A stretch of 64,000 bases of DNA, taken from NCBI GenBank assembly GCA_032433765.1, contig JAVIAB010000102.1, forward strand, positions 14,189,358-14,253,357, in the 5' to 3' direction. The translations under genes were made by a program, and so were the position numbers. The notes beneath the pieces are model-generated. The model worked only from the letters and a program-made list of their open reading frames with translations. It did not search any database and was not told where the DNA came from. The DNA is from Megaustenia siamemsis. Lineage: Eukaryota > Mollusca > Gastropoda > Stylommatophora > Ariophantidae. Shown here one piece after another: positions 31,016-41,764 of the stretch. The first letter of the stretch is position 1. Every line of letters begins with the position of its first letter.

Positions 31016-31279
31016 TTTAGAATGTTCCAGAAAAGTTAATGCTATTTTATAGAAGAGGACGCGAGGAAGAAAAATGATAAAATGATGAATAAGAGAGATC
31101 AAGAAAATATAAAACTCAGTGCAGACGAATTCACATACTAATGGAACACTTCTATTTTGATTCGTAGTTCGCAGTAACAGCAACGATAAAAAAAACGATG
31201 TAAAATGTGGTGGTGTTTAATTTATAATAGTAAGTAGTCGTAGTAGCTGTGATAGATAGTAGTAGTGAGTATGTTAAAC
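31016..31279. other. Spacer
   Basis: AT-rich, no gene. The 114-codon minus frame that reaches here is mostly the 24-bp array. Confidence 0.4.
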
Positions 31280-31537
31280 AGAGTAAGTTACAGGGGAGCC
31301 GCGATAGCTCAGTGGTTAGTGAACTGGACTACAAAGGACAAAGGGTAGGGTTCGATCCCAACCGAAGGCTTCCGGGTTCACCCAGCTTTAAATGGGTACC
31401 GGATTTTTTTCTGGGAAAGTAAAGCAGCACGGGCGTAATACCGGCCACATTACCCCAAAAATCATATAGGATCACTAACACCATATTTCCCTACAAGCCA
31501 CTTGGCGTGACGGGGGTAAGAAGAAGAGTAAGTTACA
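31280..31537 (+). mobile_element. Family-1 tRNA SINE with perfect 13-bp target duplication
   Basis: The SINE (31293-31524) lies between two copies of AGAGTAAGTTACA (31280-31292 and 31525-31537). The A box TAGCTCAGTGG and B box GGTTCGATCCC are both intact. The body runs GGGTTCACCCAGC, GGTACCGGATTTTTTTCTGG, GTAATACCGGCCACATTACC, CACTAACACCATATTTCCCT and CACTTGGCGTGACGGGG, with a GTAAGAAG tail. It is among the best-preserved copies in the window. Confidence 0.9.
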
Positions 31538-32335
31538 AGGAAGAAGTAAAGAGGAATGTGACAAAGAGGGTGTGGAAAAAAGTATCAAGAAAATGATGAA
31601 AAGAAGAAAAAAGACACGACGGTTATGTTTCAAAATGCGTTAGGAAACACAATTTCGCATATAAAAACTAAAATCATAAAAAAACAGCAATCATCTGAAA
31701 ATATATTTGTGTATTTGTTGATTCTGGACGTTTCTTAACCCTCCCTACTTATTTCTCTCTCATTCTCTATCTCATATATACCCAGAAGCACAGTCTAAAG
31801 TGGAAACCTGTCTACTTCCGGTAATGGGGAAGGAACTTCGTGGTGAATATTTTTAGGCGTTTTTAACTTGGGTTGACCAGTGTAATTAGAGACACCTGTA
31901 GGAAATAGTCTATGTTCTGTGAGATGGATAGAGGGAGAAAGGAAGGATGGGGGGAGGTTGAATGTATAGATGGATGGAGGGAGAGATTGATAGACGGAGA
32001 GAGACAGGGATGAAGGAGGGATGAATGGCTGGATGGATGAATGGATGGAAGAGGAAGGGTGGGGATAGATACAGAGGGAGGGATGGACGAATAGATGAAG
32101 GGTAGGATGAATGGATGGATGGACGAACGGACGGATAGCAGGTCAGCTCGCGGCTGTTTGTCATTGATACTTTAGTTGTTGTGTGTCATTTTCTCATTGT
32201 TTAAATATAATCTTTATAATATTCAGTGGTAAATTGAAGCTGATTAGAATCTTGTCTTGACATATAGCTTCCCATGAGCATTTGTTTACTGAAATAGCAC
32301 GGATATAAACGTTACTTAATATTGAAAACTAATTT
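31538..32335. other. Spacer with degenerate (GGAT)n
   Basis: 31915-32140 is rich in GGATGGATGGA/GGGAGGGATGG. The 84-codon minus frame there is compositional. Otherwise unassigned. Confidence 0.5.
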
Positions 32336-32339
32336 TTTT

Positions 32340-33015
32340 TTTATCATAGATTGGAACTAATTTTTGTGTTGTCATAGATTGAAACTAATATTTGTGTTTG
32401 TTGTCACAGATTGGAACTAATTTTTGTGTTGTCATAGATTGGAACTAATATTTGTGTTTGTTGTCACAGATTGGAACTAATCTTTGTGTTTGTTGTCACA
32501 GATTGGAACTAATGTTTGTGTTTGTTGTCACAGATTGGAAATAATGTTTGTGTTTTTTGTCACAGATTGGAACTAATATTTGTGTTTGTTGTCACAGATT
32601 GGAACTAATGTTTGTGTTTGTTGTCACAGATTGGAACTAATATTTGTGTTTGTTGTCACAGATTGGAACTAATGTTTGTGTTTTTTGTCACAGATTGGAA
32701 CTAATATTTGTGTTTGTTGTCACAAATTGGAACTAATGTTTGTGTTTGTTGTCACAGATTGGAACTAATATTTGTGTTTGTTGTCACAGATTAGAACTAA
32801 TGTTTGTGTTTGTTGTCACAGATTGGAACTAATATTTGTGTTTGTTGTCACATATTGGAACAAATGTTTGTGTTTGTTGTCACAGATTGGAACTAATGTT
32901 TGTGTTTGTTGTCACAGATTGGAACTAATGTTTGTGTTTGTTGTCACAGATTGGAACTAATGTTTGTGTTTGTTGTCACAGATTGGAACTAATGTTTGTG
33001 TTTGTTGTCACAGAT
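32340..33015. repeat. Minisatellite, 32-bp unit, about 21 copies
   Basis: The unit is TTGTTGTCACAGATTGGAAC then TAATRTTTGTGT, where R alternates between ATATTTG and ATGTTTG over much of the array. Only ATGTTTG units occur in the last 150 bp. The 5'-most units lack the GTTT and are 28 bp. Confidence 0.95.
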
Positions 33016-33310
33016 TGTAAACACTCTAATCGATGTTAATAACGAGAGCAACGTTGTATAACCAACATTGATACTTCAAAACATTGAGGGTTGGAATTAA
33101 AATATCACTTTGAGATGAAAGCAAACAGCCGTGCAGCAGGCGGTTTTCTGCTTCCTAACCATAACTGTAGCCGACAATATCCGGTGCCCTAGTTTAGCTA
33201 CCTTTCCTTTACCCGACCTGCCGCTACGAGCGAGCACTCCTCCCTGCTTCCAGCTATCAGGTTTCTCTGACCCTCCGGCACGTACGCTCTAAACAGTGTG
33301 GTATGGTACA
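33016..33310. other. Spacer, no feature seen
   Basis: Relatively GC-rich near 33210-33290. No recognisable similarity. Confidence 0.35.
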
Positions 33311-33316
33311 CATGCC

Positions 33317-33759
33317 AACGTGCTCTCTCTCTCACTCTCTCTCTCTCTCTCTCACACTCTCTCTCACTCTCTCTCTCTCTCACTCTCTCTCTCTCTCTCA
33401 CTCTCTCTCTCACACTCTCTCTCTCTCTCTCACTCTCTCTCTCACTCTCTCTCTCTCTCACTCTCTCTCTCTCTCTCTCACACAGACTCTCTGCCACTCT
33501 CTATCGCTTAATGAATAAGTAAAATAGTAAAATTACTTAGAATTTTAATATCTCAAACACACACTATCTCTTCCTCTCTCACCACGCTCTCTCTCTCTCT
33601 CTCTCACACAGACTCTCTGCCACTCTCTATCGCTTAATGAATAAGTAAAATAGTAAAATTACTTAGAATTTTAATATCTCAAGCACACACTATCTCTTCC
33701 TCTCTCACCACGCTCTCTCTCTCTCTCTCTCTCTCTCTCGCTCTCTCTCTCTCTCTCAC

Positions 33760-33797
<38 letters not shown>

Positions 33798-33897
33798 GAC
33801 TCTCTGCCACTTTCTATCACTTAATAAATAAGTAAAATAGTAAAGTTACTTAGAATTCTAATATCTCAAACACACACTATCTCTTCCTTTCTCACCA

Positions 33898-33931
<34 letters not shown>

Positions 33932-34031
33932 GACTCTCTGCCACTTTCTATCACTTAATAAATAAGTAAAATAGTAAAGTTACTTAGAATTCTAATATCT
34001 CAAACACACACTATCTCTTCCTTTCTCACCA

Positions 34032-34069
<38 letters not shown>

Positions 34070-34171
34070 GACTCTCTGCCACTCTCTATCACTTAATAAA
34101 TAAGTAAAATAGTAAAGTTACTTAGAATTCTAATATCTCAAACACACACTATCTCTTCCTTTCTCACCACG

Positions 34172-34206
<35 letters not shown>

Positions 34207-34215
34207 GCGCGCGCG
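33317..34215. repeat. (CT)n tracts alternating with a roughly 115-bp unit, about 5 copies
   Basis: CT/CACT tracts at 33325-33480, 33587-33605, 33711-33795, 33898-33928, 34035-34063 and 34172-34197 alternate with a conserved segment. That segment contains CAGACTCTCTGCCACT, TAAATAAGTAAAATAGTAAA, CTTAGAATTCTAATATCTCA and CTATCTCTTCC. The tract and segment were amplified together. The array ends with (AC)n(GC)n at 34195-34218. Confidence 0.93.
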
Positions 34216-34249
34216 CGCTATCTCACTTAATGGATAAGTAAAATTTTAA

Positions 34250-34380
34250 AATTAAATAGTTTTCTCTTATCTCAAACACGCGAACACTCGTGTATCTACC
34301 TACTTACTTGCCCATCTTCCTAACTATTTGCTCATCTGCCTAATTACTTAACTTGCCTACCTACCTAATTACTTACATAA
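34250..34380. repeat. Degenerate CTAC/CTTA-rich tract
   Basis: ACCTACTTACTT-like tetranucleotide degeneracy, similar in composition to 36590-37240. Confidence 0.55.
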
Positions 34381-34384
34381 TTAT

Positions 34385-34735
34385 TGAGTTATTTGCGGGT
34401 CATCATCATTGCACTCCAAGCATTTCCATAGGTGCTCAGATCCCCTCCTCGGCAGGTCTCAAAGTGTCCAGCGACTGGCGACTCCAGTTCTATGTTGGTT
34501 AATTAGTCTTCTTACACGGCAACTAAGTTTCTCCTTTCTGGATGTGTCCATCTTAACTCCCATCTCTTTCTTTTGAAGGAGTAACGTGAACTCATGGTTG
34601 CCGAAGTCCTGTGTCCTATCCACATCTCAGAGGACATTGATGTTGTCCGTTGATCTATTGGTTGACCGTCTTCAACGACAGCGCACCTAGCCAACCTGTC
34701 TACTCTTTCATTTCCCCGTACTCCCGGTACTTACA
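34385..34735 (-). mobile_element. L-D LINE 3' end with RNase H remnant, copy 2
   Basis: The minus strand reads VRGNERVDRLARCAVVEDGQ, matching the GHAGVRGNERTDRLA block of copy 1, and then frameshifts. The 3' landmarks GTGTCCAGCGACTGGCGACT and GCACTCCAAGCATTTCC (plus strand) match 1808-2180 and 37243-37570. A dead fragment. Confidence 0.7.
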
Positions 34736-34860
34736 CAGTGTATGTATCTATATGCATACTTGCTTACCTATCCAGGCACTTGTTTATCTGCCGACTCAGA
34801 TTTTTACAAACCTACTAGCTTTCCTATCTGCTCATATACATATTTATTTACCTGTAAACT
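34736..34860. other. Degenerate CTA-rich tract
   Basis: Low complexity. Overlapping short frames are not credible. Confidence 0.4.
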
Positions 34861-35097
34861 TATCTACATTAACTATTTTAAAAAATATATTATCTACATT
34901 AACTATTTAAAAAAAAAATATTATCTACATTAACTATAAAAAAAATAATATCTACATTAACTATTAAAAAAAATATTATCTACATTAACTATTTAAAAAA
35001 ATATTATCTACATTAACTATTTAAAGAAAATTATCTACATTAACTATTAAAAAAAATATTATCTACATTAACTATTAAAAAAATATTATCTACATTT
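34861..35097. repeat. AT-rich minisatellite, 26-30-bp unit, 8-9 copies
   Basis: The unit is ATTATCTACATTAACTATT followed by an A-run of variable length (5-9). The A-run causes the length differences. Confidence 0.9.
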
Positions 35098-35169
35098 GTA
35101 AGTACCAACTTATCCATCAACCTCCTTATCTACATACTTATCTATCTCCCTGTCATATTTAAATGTCTG

Positions 35170-36095
35170 CCCACTTTTAAGAGAATGGTTTAGTAGGAGG
35201 GAGAAGAGACACGACATGTTAAGAGAATGGTTTAGTAGGAGGGAGAAGAGACACGACATGTTAAGAGAATGGTTTAGTAGGAGGGAGAAAAGACACGACA
35301 TGTTAAGAGAATGGTTTAGTAGGAGGGAGAAAAGACACGACATGTTAAGAGAATGGTTTAGTAGGAGGGAGAAGAGACACGACATGTTAAGAGAATGGTT
35401 TAGTAGGAGGGAGAAAAGACACGACATGTTAAGAGAATGGTTTAGTAGGAGGGAGAAAAGACACGACATGTTAAGAAAATGGTTTAGTAGGAGGGAGAAA
35501 AGACGACATTTTAAGAGAATGGTTTAGTAGGAGGGAGAAAAGACGACATGTTAAGAGAATGGTTTAGTAGGAGGGAGAAAAGACACGACATGTTAAGAAA
35601 ATGGTTTAGTAGGATGGAGAAAAGACGACATTTTAAGAGAATGGTTTAGTAGGAGGGAGAAAGGGCGACATTTTAAGAGAATGATTTAGTAGGAGGGAGA
35701 AAAGACGACATTTTAAGAGAATGATTTAGTAGGAGGGAGAAAAAACACGGCATTTTAAAAGAATGGTTTAGTAGGAGGGAGAAAAGACGACATTTTAAGA
35801 GAATGATTTAGTAGGAGGGAGAAAAAACACGGCATTTTAAAAGAATGGTTTAGTAGGAGGGAGAAAAGACACATTTTAAGAAAATGGTTTTTAGGAGGGA
35901 GAAAATACATTTTAAGAGAATGGTTTAGCAGGAGGGAGAAAAGACACGACATGTTAAGAAAATGGTTTAGTAGGAGGGAGAAAAGACACGACATTTTAAG
36001 AGAATGGTTTAGTGGGAGGGAGAAAGACACATTTTAAGAGAATGGTTTAGTAGGAAGGAGAAAGACACGACATTTTAAGAGAATGGTTTAGTAGG
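35170..36095 (+). repeat. LINE-derived minisatellite, 42-bp unit, about 23 copies
   Basis: The unit is TTAAGAGAATGGTTTAGTAG, GAGGGAGAAAAGACACGAC, ATG. In frame it encodes MLREWFSRREKRHD repeats (35216-35527). The same order (GAGGGA-G-AAAGA--A--GACA, TTAAGAGAATGGCTTGGCAG, AAGGTCAACAAC) is the LRE-LGRRSTT block of the L-E LINE at 8250 and 36435. The last unit runs directly into GGAGATCAACAACAGAAATG, which is L-E 3' coding sequence. 5' units are uniform at 42 bp. 3' units (35500 on) are shortened to 38-41 bp and vary. Confidence 0.93.
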
Positions 36096-36190
36096 AGATC
36101 AACAACAGAAATGATAAACAGTTGGTATAGAGAGTTGTGGAGAGACATGATCACCCACGCCAACAGAAAGGTACTTGCTGATGGTGATCT
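36090..36190 (+). mobile_element. L-E LINE 3' remnant abutting the 42-bp array
   Basis: The coding remnant RRSTTEMINSWYRELWRDMI then THANRKVLAD follows in the same frame as the array unit and is the end of the L-E protein. It is the non-amplified part of the LINE that seeded the array. Confidence 0.8.
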
Positions 36191-36277
36191 ACTCATTATC
36201 TACCTATCTTACCTAATATGTATTTCTATCTGTCTACATACTTTATTACATAGTCTACTTTTCTTTCTTCTTATCTA

Positions 36278-36592
36278 GCTGAGAATACCATGGACAGCTA
36301 AGAAGAGTAATGAAAACTTTCTGAAAGAGGCCAAAGCAAAAAGAGAGCTAATTTCCAATATTGGGATTTTATGGCCATTCAGTGAGAAGGGAACAGCTGG
36401 AATATATTGTCACAACTGGGAGAATTGAGAGACGAAGAGATAGAGGGAAGCAAAGAGGAAAGATACCAGACAGCTTAAGAGAATAGCTTGGCAGAAGGTC
36501 AACAACATAAATGATAAATACGAGAACTGTCGAGATCGAAAGTTGTGGAGAGACATGATCACCTACGCCAGCAGGCTTGATGATGATGATGA
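36278..36592 (+). mobile_element. L-E LINE 3' fragment, copy adjacent to the array
   Basis: Starts GAGAATACCATGGACAGCTA and aligns with 8068-8396 through GAACAGCTGGAATATATTGT, GAGATAGAGGGAAGCAAAG, TTAAGAGAATAGCTTGGCAG and GAGAGACATGATCACCTACG. It ends in (GAT)n. It is 5'-truncated with stops and serves as a reference for the 42-bp unit. Confidence 0.75.
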
Positions 36593-37240
36593 TGATATCT
36601 AGTTTACTACCTAACCTACATGTCTACCTGCTACCTTGCTTGCTAAATAACCTACCTTTCTACCTGTCTACCGTGTTTACTACCTAACCTACCTTTCTTC
36701 TACCTGTCTACCGTGTTTACTACCTAACCTACCTTTCTTCTACCTGTCTACCTTGCTTTACTACCTAACCTACCTTTCTTCTACCTGTCTACCTTGCTTT
36801 ACTACCTAACCTACCTTTCTTCTACCTGTCTACCTTGCTTTACTACCTAACCTACCTTTCTTCTACCTGTCTACCTTGCTTTACTACATAACCTACCTTT
36901 CTACCTGCATACCTTGCTTGTTGCATAACTTACTTTTCTGTCTGGCTACCTATTTTGCTACCTTACTTACCTTTCTATCTGCCGGCTTTGCTTTACTGTC
37001 TAACCTTCCTTTCTACTTGCCTACCTTGCTTATTACATAACCTACTTTCCTATCTGCCTGCATATTTTGCTACCTAACCTACCGCTCTATCTGCCTGCCT
37101 TGCTTTCTACTTAACCTACTTCTCTATTTGCCTACATATAATGCTAACTAACTTACATTTCTATTCTAACCTTTTACGTAATCTACTTTTCTATCTGCCT
37201 ACCTGGCTTACTACCTAAACTACCTTTCTATCTGTCTACC
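36593..37240. repeat. Degenerate minisatellite, TACC/CTTT-rich, about 40-bp period
   Basis: The best units (36650-36890) contain CTACCTAACCTACCTTTCTT then CTACCTGTCTACCTTGCTTTA, about 42 bp x 6. The rest is strongly diverged. It resumes briefly at 37575-37735 after the L-D fragment. Confidence 0.8.
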
Positions 37241-37242
37241 TG

Positions 37243-37570
37243 TTATTGAGTAATTTGCTGGTCATCATCATTGCACTCCGAACATGTCCATATGTGCTCA
37301 TATCCCATCTTCAGCAAGTCCCGCAGTGTCCAGCGACTGACGACTCCAGTTCTGTGTTGGTTGATAAGTCTTCTTACACGGCCACTAAGTTTCTCGTTTC
37401 TGGCTGTGCCCATCTTAACTCCCATCTCTTTCACCCGAAGGAGTGACGAGGACTCAGGTTGTCGAAGTCCTGTGTCCTTCCCATATCTCGGCGGGCAATG
37501 ATATCGGCCCGATCCATTGGTTGACCGTCTTCAACGACAGCGCAGCTAACCAACCTGACCGCTCATTCAT
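37243..37570 (-). mobile_element. L-D LINE 3' end with RNase H remnant, copy 3
   Basis: The minus-strand frame 37434-37243 reads KMGTARNEKLSGRVRRLINQ, then HRTGVVSRWTLRDLLKMG and a YEHIWTCSECNDDD end. The latter is a Cys-containing tail often seen after RNase H in I/Jockey-like polyproteins. Upstream, the DRLA-like part (37500-37570) is frameshifted. It interrupts the degenerate CTAC-rich array, so it is younger than that array. Confidence 0.7.
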
Positions 37571-37739
37571 TTCCCTACTCAATTTACTTTTCTATCTGCC
37601 TACCTGTCTTTCTACTTAACTTACTTTCCTATCTGCCTACCTATATTGTGCTACCTAACCTATATTTCTATATACCTAACTATCTTACCACTAACTACCT
37701 ACCTATCAAACTACGCTGGTTACTTGTCTACCTACCAAA

Positions 37740-38635
37740 ATTACCAGTTTGTGTGTTTTTTTATTTATATGCATGTGTGTTTGCAAATAGGTAAATAACC
37801 TGATAGATAATTAGACACAGACATACAATCACATACACACAAAAGTGAAATTGGCGAAGACTTTGTCGAACTCGAACTAACACAAATACAGGTGGCGTGC
37901 TAGACCGGTGTAATAACCACGAACGAATGCGTTACATCTTACACCGTAGCCAAATCAAGATTGACACAGCTGTGATATGTAATGGCACGTCAGTGTGCCG
38001 TGCATGGCAAGCTTCAAGTGAGACTGATATGTGAAGCTTACTAGAATTAACCAGTTGTTGCCAAAATCAACCCGGAAATTAGATTACTGAACGTTGATTA
38101 TAATTGAAAACAAATGGTATTTCACAAACAAAAATATTACATAGCTTGCTCAAGAAGCTCAAGAAGGTCAATCTTTGACCCACCAATCTTCATTCTCTTC
38201 TCTTAAGGAATGAAAAACAATCTTGGCGATGTCCAGAACCAGGCCACAGTAAGTGACAGGGCTATCGGCGAGCTTATCAGCTTATTCGATCTCTGAAATT
38301 GGGATTTATGTATTTTTGTAATATATTTTTGTTTAAATCTATAGCGAATGGAATATGCTACTGAAACGTAACTAATACTCAAAATATGTAAGGTAGAAAC
38401 TTAACGTTTTTGGTTTGTATCACAAAGTGAAAACACTTCCACGAAATATCAGTTTTAAGAATGATAGAAATGTTTGTAGACTCGGGTCGTCTACGCTCAT
38501 AAAACCTGTAGAATTTCTAGGTTTAGATCTAGAAAGATGTTAAAATATATTTTTTTTAGGTTAAAATAAACTGCTGTGGATTTATTGCTTATGGCTGTTA
38601 CCGAAAGAGTCTATGTTATTTTATTTCTTATACTC
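37740..38635. other. Spacer, no feature seen
   Basis: About 900 bp of AT-rich DNA without recognised coding or repeat structure. Confidence 0.4.
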
Positions 38636-38639
38636 TTGT

Positions 38640-39005
38640 TGATTGATCATCTGACCTGGCAAAGACCATATCATGCAGGGAACTGTGACAGTAGGAGGAA
38701 CTTGTTAGAGAACGAGATAGGACGATAACATAGAAGAATTGATAGGCCTCGACATCGAAAAGTACTAAAGAAGGTCCATGAAGTCTGTCAGTTGTTCTCC
38801 AAATACCAACAGGATAATGGAATGCGGAAGGAACTATTGTTATAATGGAACTTGTGATTCCAGGAAAAATGAGACCGGGGTAAGCCAAGATAAATATGAT
38901 TTCAAGACATAAAGAATTTGACAACAGAGGAAGTGGGAGATTTGGCTAGAAACAGAGATTCCTTCAGACGAGCTGTGATGAGAGCAATGTTCTTCAAATG
39001 ACATG
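38640..39005 (+). mobile_element. Possible LINE C-terminal relic
   Basis: The end translates as EVGDLARNRDSFRRAVMRAM, which fits the 'W--LA-DR--FR--V' close of a non-LTR RT protein. Upstream has no clear motif. Weak support. Confidence 0.35.
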
Positions 39006-39042
39006 CACTTAAATGATATGGGGACTGCAGTTAAACTGATTC

Positions 39043-39139
39043 AATGAATAGAATAGAATAGAATAGAATAGAATAGAATAGAATAGAATAGAATAGAATA
39101 GAATAGAATAGAATAGAATAGAATAGAATAGAATAGAAT
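39043..39139. repeat. (GAATA)n pentanucleotide microsatellite
   Basis: About 19 nearly perfect GAATA repeats. Confidence 0.97.
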
Positions 39140-39674
39140 GATGATGCTCTTGTTCTGTCATAGGTAATTATGATTGAAAAAATCTACGCGCAATAGTTAC
39201 GGTCTATAAAATATAATTCAGTGCGAAAGATACGCTATAGTCTTGGCGATTTGTTGACAAAAGTAACAAGCAAGCCAGTATTTATTATTGTGGGGAAACT
39301 CCGAGGCGGAAGGTAAACATAAACTACCCAGTAGCGTGTGCATTTCAACAGCAATAGGAATGCTCCACAATGCAGCAAAAAAACACGGGAAGCATTGCCA
39401 CGTCGTGTCAGGATTTACAGGCGGGTAGGATATCTGAGCTTTTTCGACCCAACACTTCCGATATCGATGAGGCTGAATGCGCTCGCTGTTGACCAGAAGG
39501 GTTCACTTGAATTCTCATAAATGGCGATTATTATTTTTTTTTCTCCCGATCGACACGTATTCGAGGTTCACTCAGCCAATGAGTGCCAGAGATTGTTTTT
39601 TTTTTTTTTTCGCTTCCTGTGTAAAGTACCACTTCATTCATTAATCTGTCGCTGGTCGTTTTAAAGCATTAACC
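39140..39674. other. Spacer with a possible family-3/4 tail fragment
   Basis: 39395-39475 (CGTCGTGTCAGGATTTACAG, CGACCCAACACTTCCG) resembles the reverse of the family-3/4 3' module. Only weakly supported. The remainder is unassigned and T-rich. Confidence 0.35.
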
Positions 39675-39972
39675 CCATATTCCCTATGTAAAAAAAAAAA
39701 AGTAAAAAGTAAAGTACCCCAGTCACACCAATTGGCGTATAGGGAAATATGGTGTTAGTGACCCTATATTTTACAGACCGTCAGCACATGATTTTTGGGG
39801 TAATGTGGTCGGTATAACGCCGTGCTGCTTTACTTTCCCAGAAAAAAAATCCGGTACCCATTTAAGGCTGGGTGAACCCGGAAGCCGTCGGTTGGGATCG
39901 AACCCTACCCCGTGTACTTTGTAGTCCAGTTCACTAACCACTGAGCTATCGCGGCTCCCATATTCCCTATGT
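39675..39972 (-). mobile_element. Family-1 tRNA SINE, 15-bp target duplication
   Basis: The SINE (39690-39957) reads on the minus strand, flanked by perfect CCATATTCCCTATGT copies (39675-39689 and 39958-39972). A box TAGCTCAGTGG and B box GTTCGATCC are intact. On the plus strand the tail is AAAAAAAAAAAGTAAAAAGT. The target itself resembles the 3' end of family 1 (CACCATATTCCCTATACG), so it may have landed in an older relic of the same family. Confidence 0.9.
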
Positions 39973-40730
39973 GCCTTACAGTGAAGAGAACAACTTTATT
40001 TTTACATCCAATTTCAGCATTAACAAACAAAAAAAATGTGCCTTTCCTCCTCAATCGCCATACAGAGTATATTCATTCTTTGTATCTCCGTCGACACCCC
40101 CGAACGAGTACAAGAGGGAATGAAGAAAGAAAGAACTAAGATCGCCATACGCTTGATCAGATCTGGTTAGTTCACTTTCTTTGTAACCACCGAGAGTTGA
40201 ATAACATCGTAATGTGTTCTGCTTCTTTGATGCTGACGAAAGCAGTCAGCTTTGAGTCGCATCCGCTAGTTAGCATTTTAGTCCCACGCAGATTGGTACA
40301 TTAGATGCAAACCCGGCCCACAAAGTTTAATAAAGAACACTTCCATTTTCTCTAGTTACCACCATACAAAAGAACACAGCAGAACGAGTGAACAATCGAA
40401 TGCCAAAAAATTGAATGTATAAATTTGTCATTAAAGAATAATCAATCGTATTTTTTACGAGCCACTTAGACCAAGGGTATAAACAATGAAAAGTCACATC
40501 AAGCCAGGCTTTGTGGTGTCAGTTAATTAACTGCTATTAAGTTGCTCAAATCAAAACCTCAGTACGCAGTGATGATCGCTCTACCTAATCGCGCATACAG
40601 CTCTTTGGCTTGGTCTAGTATTAAAACATACACCAAGTGGCCCATATATCAAGTCGTAAATTAAATAAAGGTCATTATTATTTTATGATTTCAACACACT
40701 ACTTTTAATTAAATTTGTTATTTAATATTT
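39973..40730. other. Spacer, no feature seen
   Basis: AT-rich, no recognised gene or repeat. Confidence 0.4.
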
Positions 40731-40945
40731 CTTCTTCTTCTGTTTCTCCTTCCTCCTTATTGTTTTTCCTTTTCTTCCACTTCTGTTGTAATTCTTCTGG
40801 TCTTCCTTTCTTCTATCTTCTGCTTCTCCTTCCTTCATGTTGTTGTTGTCGTTGTCATCGTCGTCGTTGCTGCTGCTGCTGCTGCTTTTCTTCTTCCTCC
40901 TCCTCCTCCTCCCCCTCCTCCTCCTTCTTCTACTTCTTCTTCCTT
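40731..40945. repeat. TTC/TCC/GTT-rich simple-sequence tract
   Basis: Polypyrimidine trinucleotides (TTC, TCC) and TGCTGC/GTCGTC runs. Frames of poly-L, S, C, F and R/K on both strands are compositional. Confidence 0.9.
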
Positions 40946-40974
40946 GTAAATGGAAATTAGAAATGTATCTCGCA

Positions 40975-41345
40975 TTGATTGAGTCCGTGAGCCAAGACAC
41001 CCACCCAGCATCTGAGCTGAGTGCAGTCAGTGACACACAGTTGATTGCATGCGCCAGAATCGGGGAACAACAGAGCTGATCAAGACTGTTCCACCTGCGA
41101 GTGGTACTTCTGAAAACAGACTATCCAGTCTGGCCAAGCGAGTACGGGTAGAAGAAGGAAGAAAACCCGCCTCTCACAAATTCTGTGCAGAAATCGGATG
41201 TGTTGGGCCAAAAGGTGGAAATAAATAAAATATCACAGATATTTACACTTACTTTTAATGTGCCATTAAGGGCGGATGGCTATGAGAACTTTTCATTCCT
41301 CTTTTGACCATAAGGTGAACACCGTACAGAAAGAAAGTATTAAGT
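40975..41345 (+). repeat. Interspersed repeat family 4, copy 2
   Basis: Landmarks in family order: GCATGCGCCAGAATCGGGGA, CAGTCTGGCCAAGCGAGT, GAAATCGGATGTGTTGGGCC, GCCATTAAGGGCGGATGGC, ACCATAAGGTGAAC. Confidence 0.75.
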
Positions 41346-41357
41346 CTGATTGTTAAC

Positions 41358-41455
41358 TATTAATTATGTGATTGAACAATCTTGTGTTACTATATCGGTG
41401 AAGTAGAATTCTGTGATTGAACAATCTTGTGTTACTATATCGGTGAAGTAGTTAC
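41358..41455. repeat. Two-copy tandem duplication, 44-bp unit
   Basis: TGTGATTGAACAATCTTGTG and TTACTATATCGGTGAAGTAG occur twice in succession. A third partial unit lies to the left. Confidence 0.85.
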
Positions 41456-41459
41456 TTTA

Positions 41460-41764
41460 GAACAAATGCTAAAGAGGGTGTACATCTATATCATTTCACG
41501 GAGCTATATGCCGCCTAACAGCGAAGGTGCTAAAGTTGCATGACTGCCTGTTAGCCCGCTGGCTTAATTAAGATTGTATTATTTTTAATCTTTGAGGCAA
41601 TTTTGGAGGTGTTATTCTCGCAAGTCTCGCTTTATCTTATTTTATTCGTCTTTTCTGTCTTTATGTAAACATTTTAATTCCCTCCAATCTTTAGAGAGAG
41701 ATTAGATTGATGGATGGATGGGTGGGTGGGTAGGTGGGGTTGGATTTCAATCTCTAAGAAATCG
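41460..41764. other. Spacer and decayed left edge of the 30-bp array
   Basis: CCCTCCAATCTTTAGAG at about 41680 is a degenerate array unit. A (GGAT/GGGT)n patch lies at 41710-41740. Confidence 0.5.

Noticed and set aside
31293..31365. A functional tRNA gene
   Set aside because: A and B boxes are good, but the sequence continues into a conserved SINE body, is repeated elsewhere and has a target-site duplication. I could not fold a full cloverleaf with confidence.
40715..41079. Overlapping frames of 80-104 codons on both strands (C/L/S-rich and R/K/D-rich)
   Set aside because: Generated by trinucleotide simple sequence followed by a family-4 repeat.
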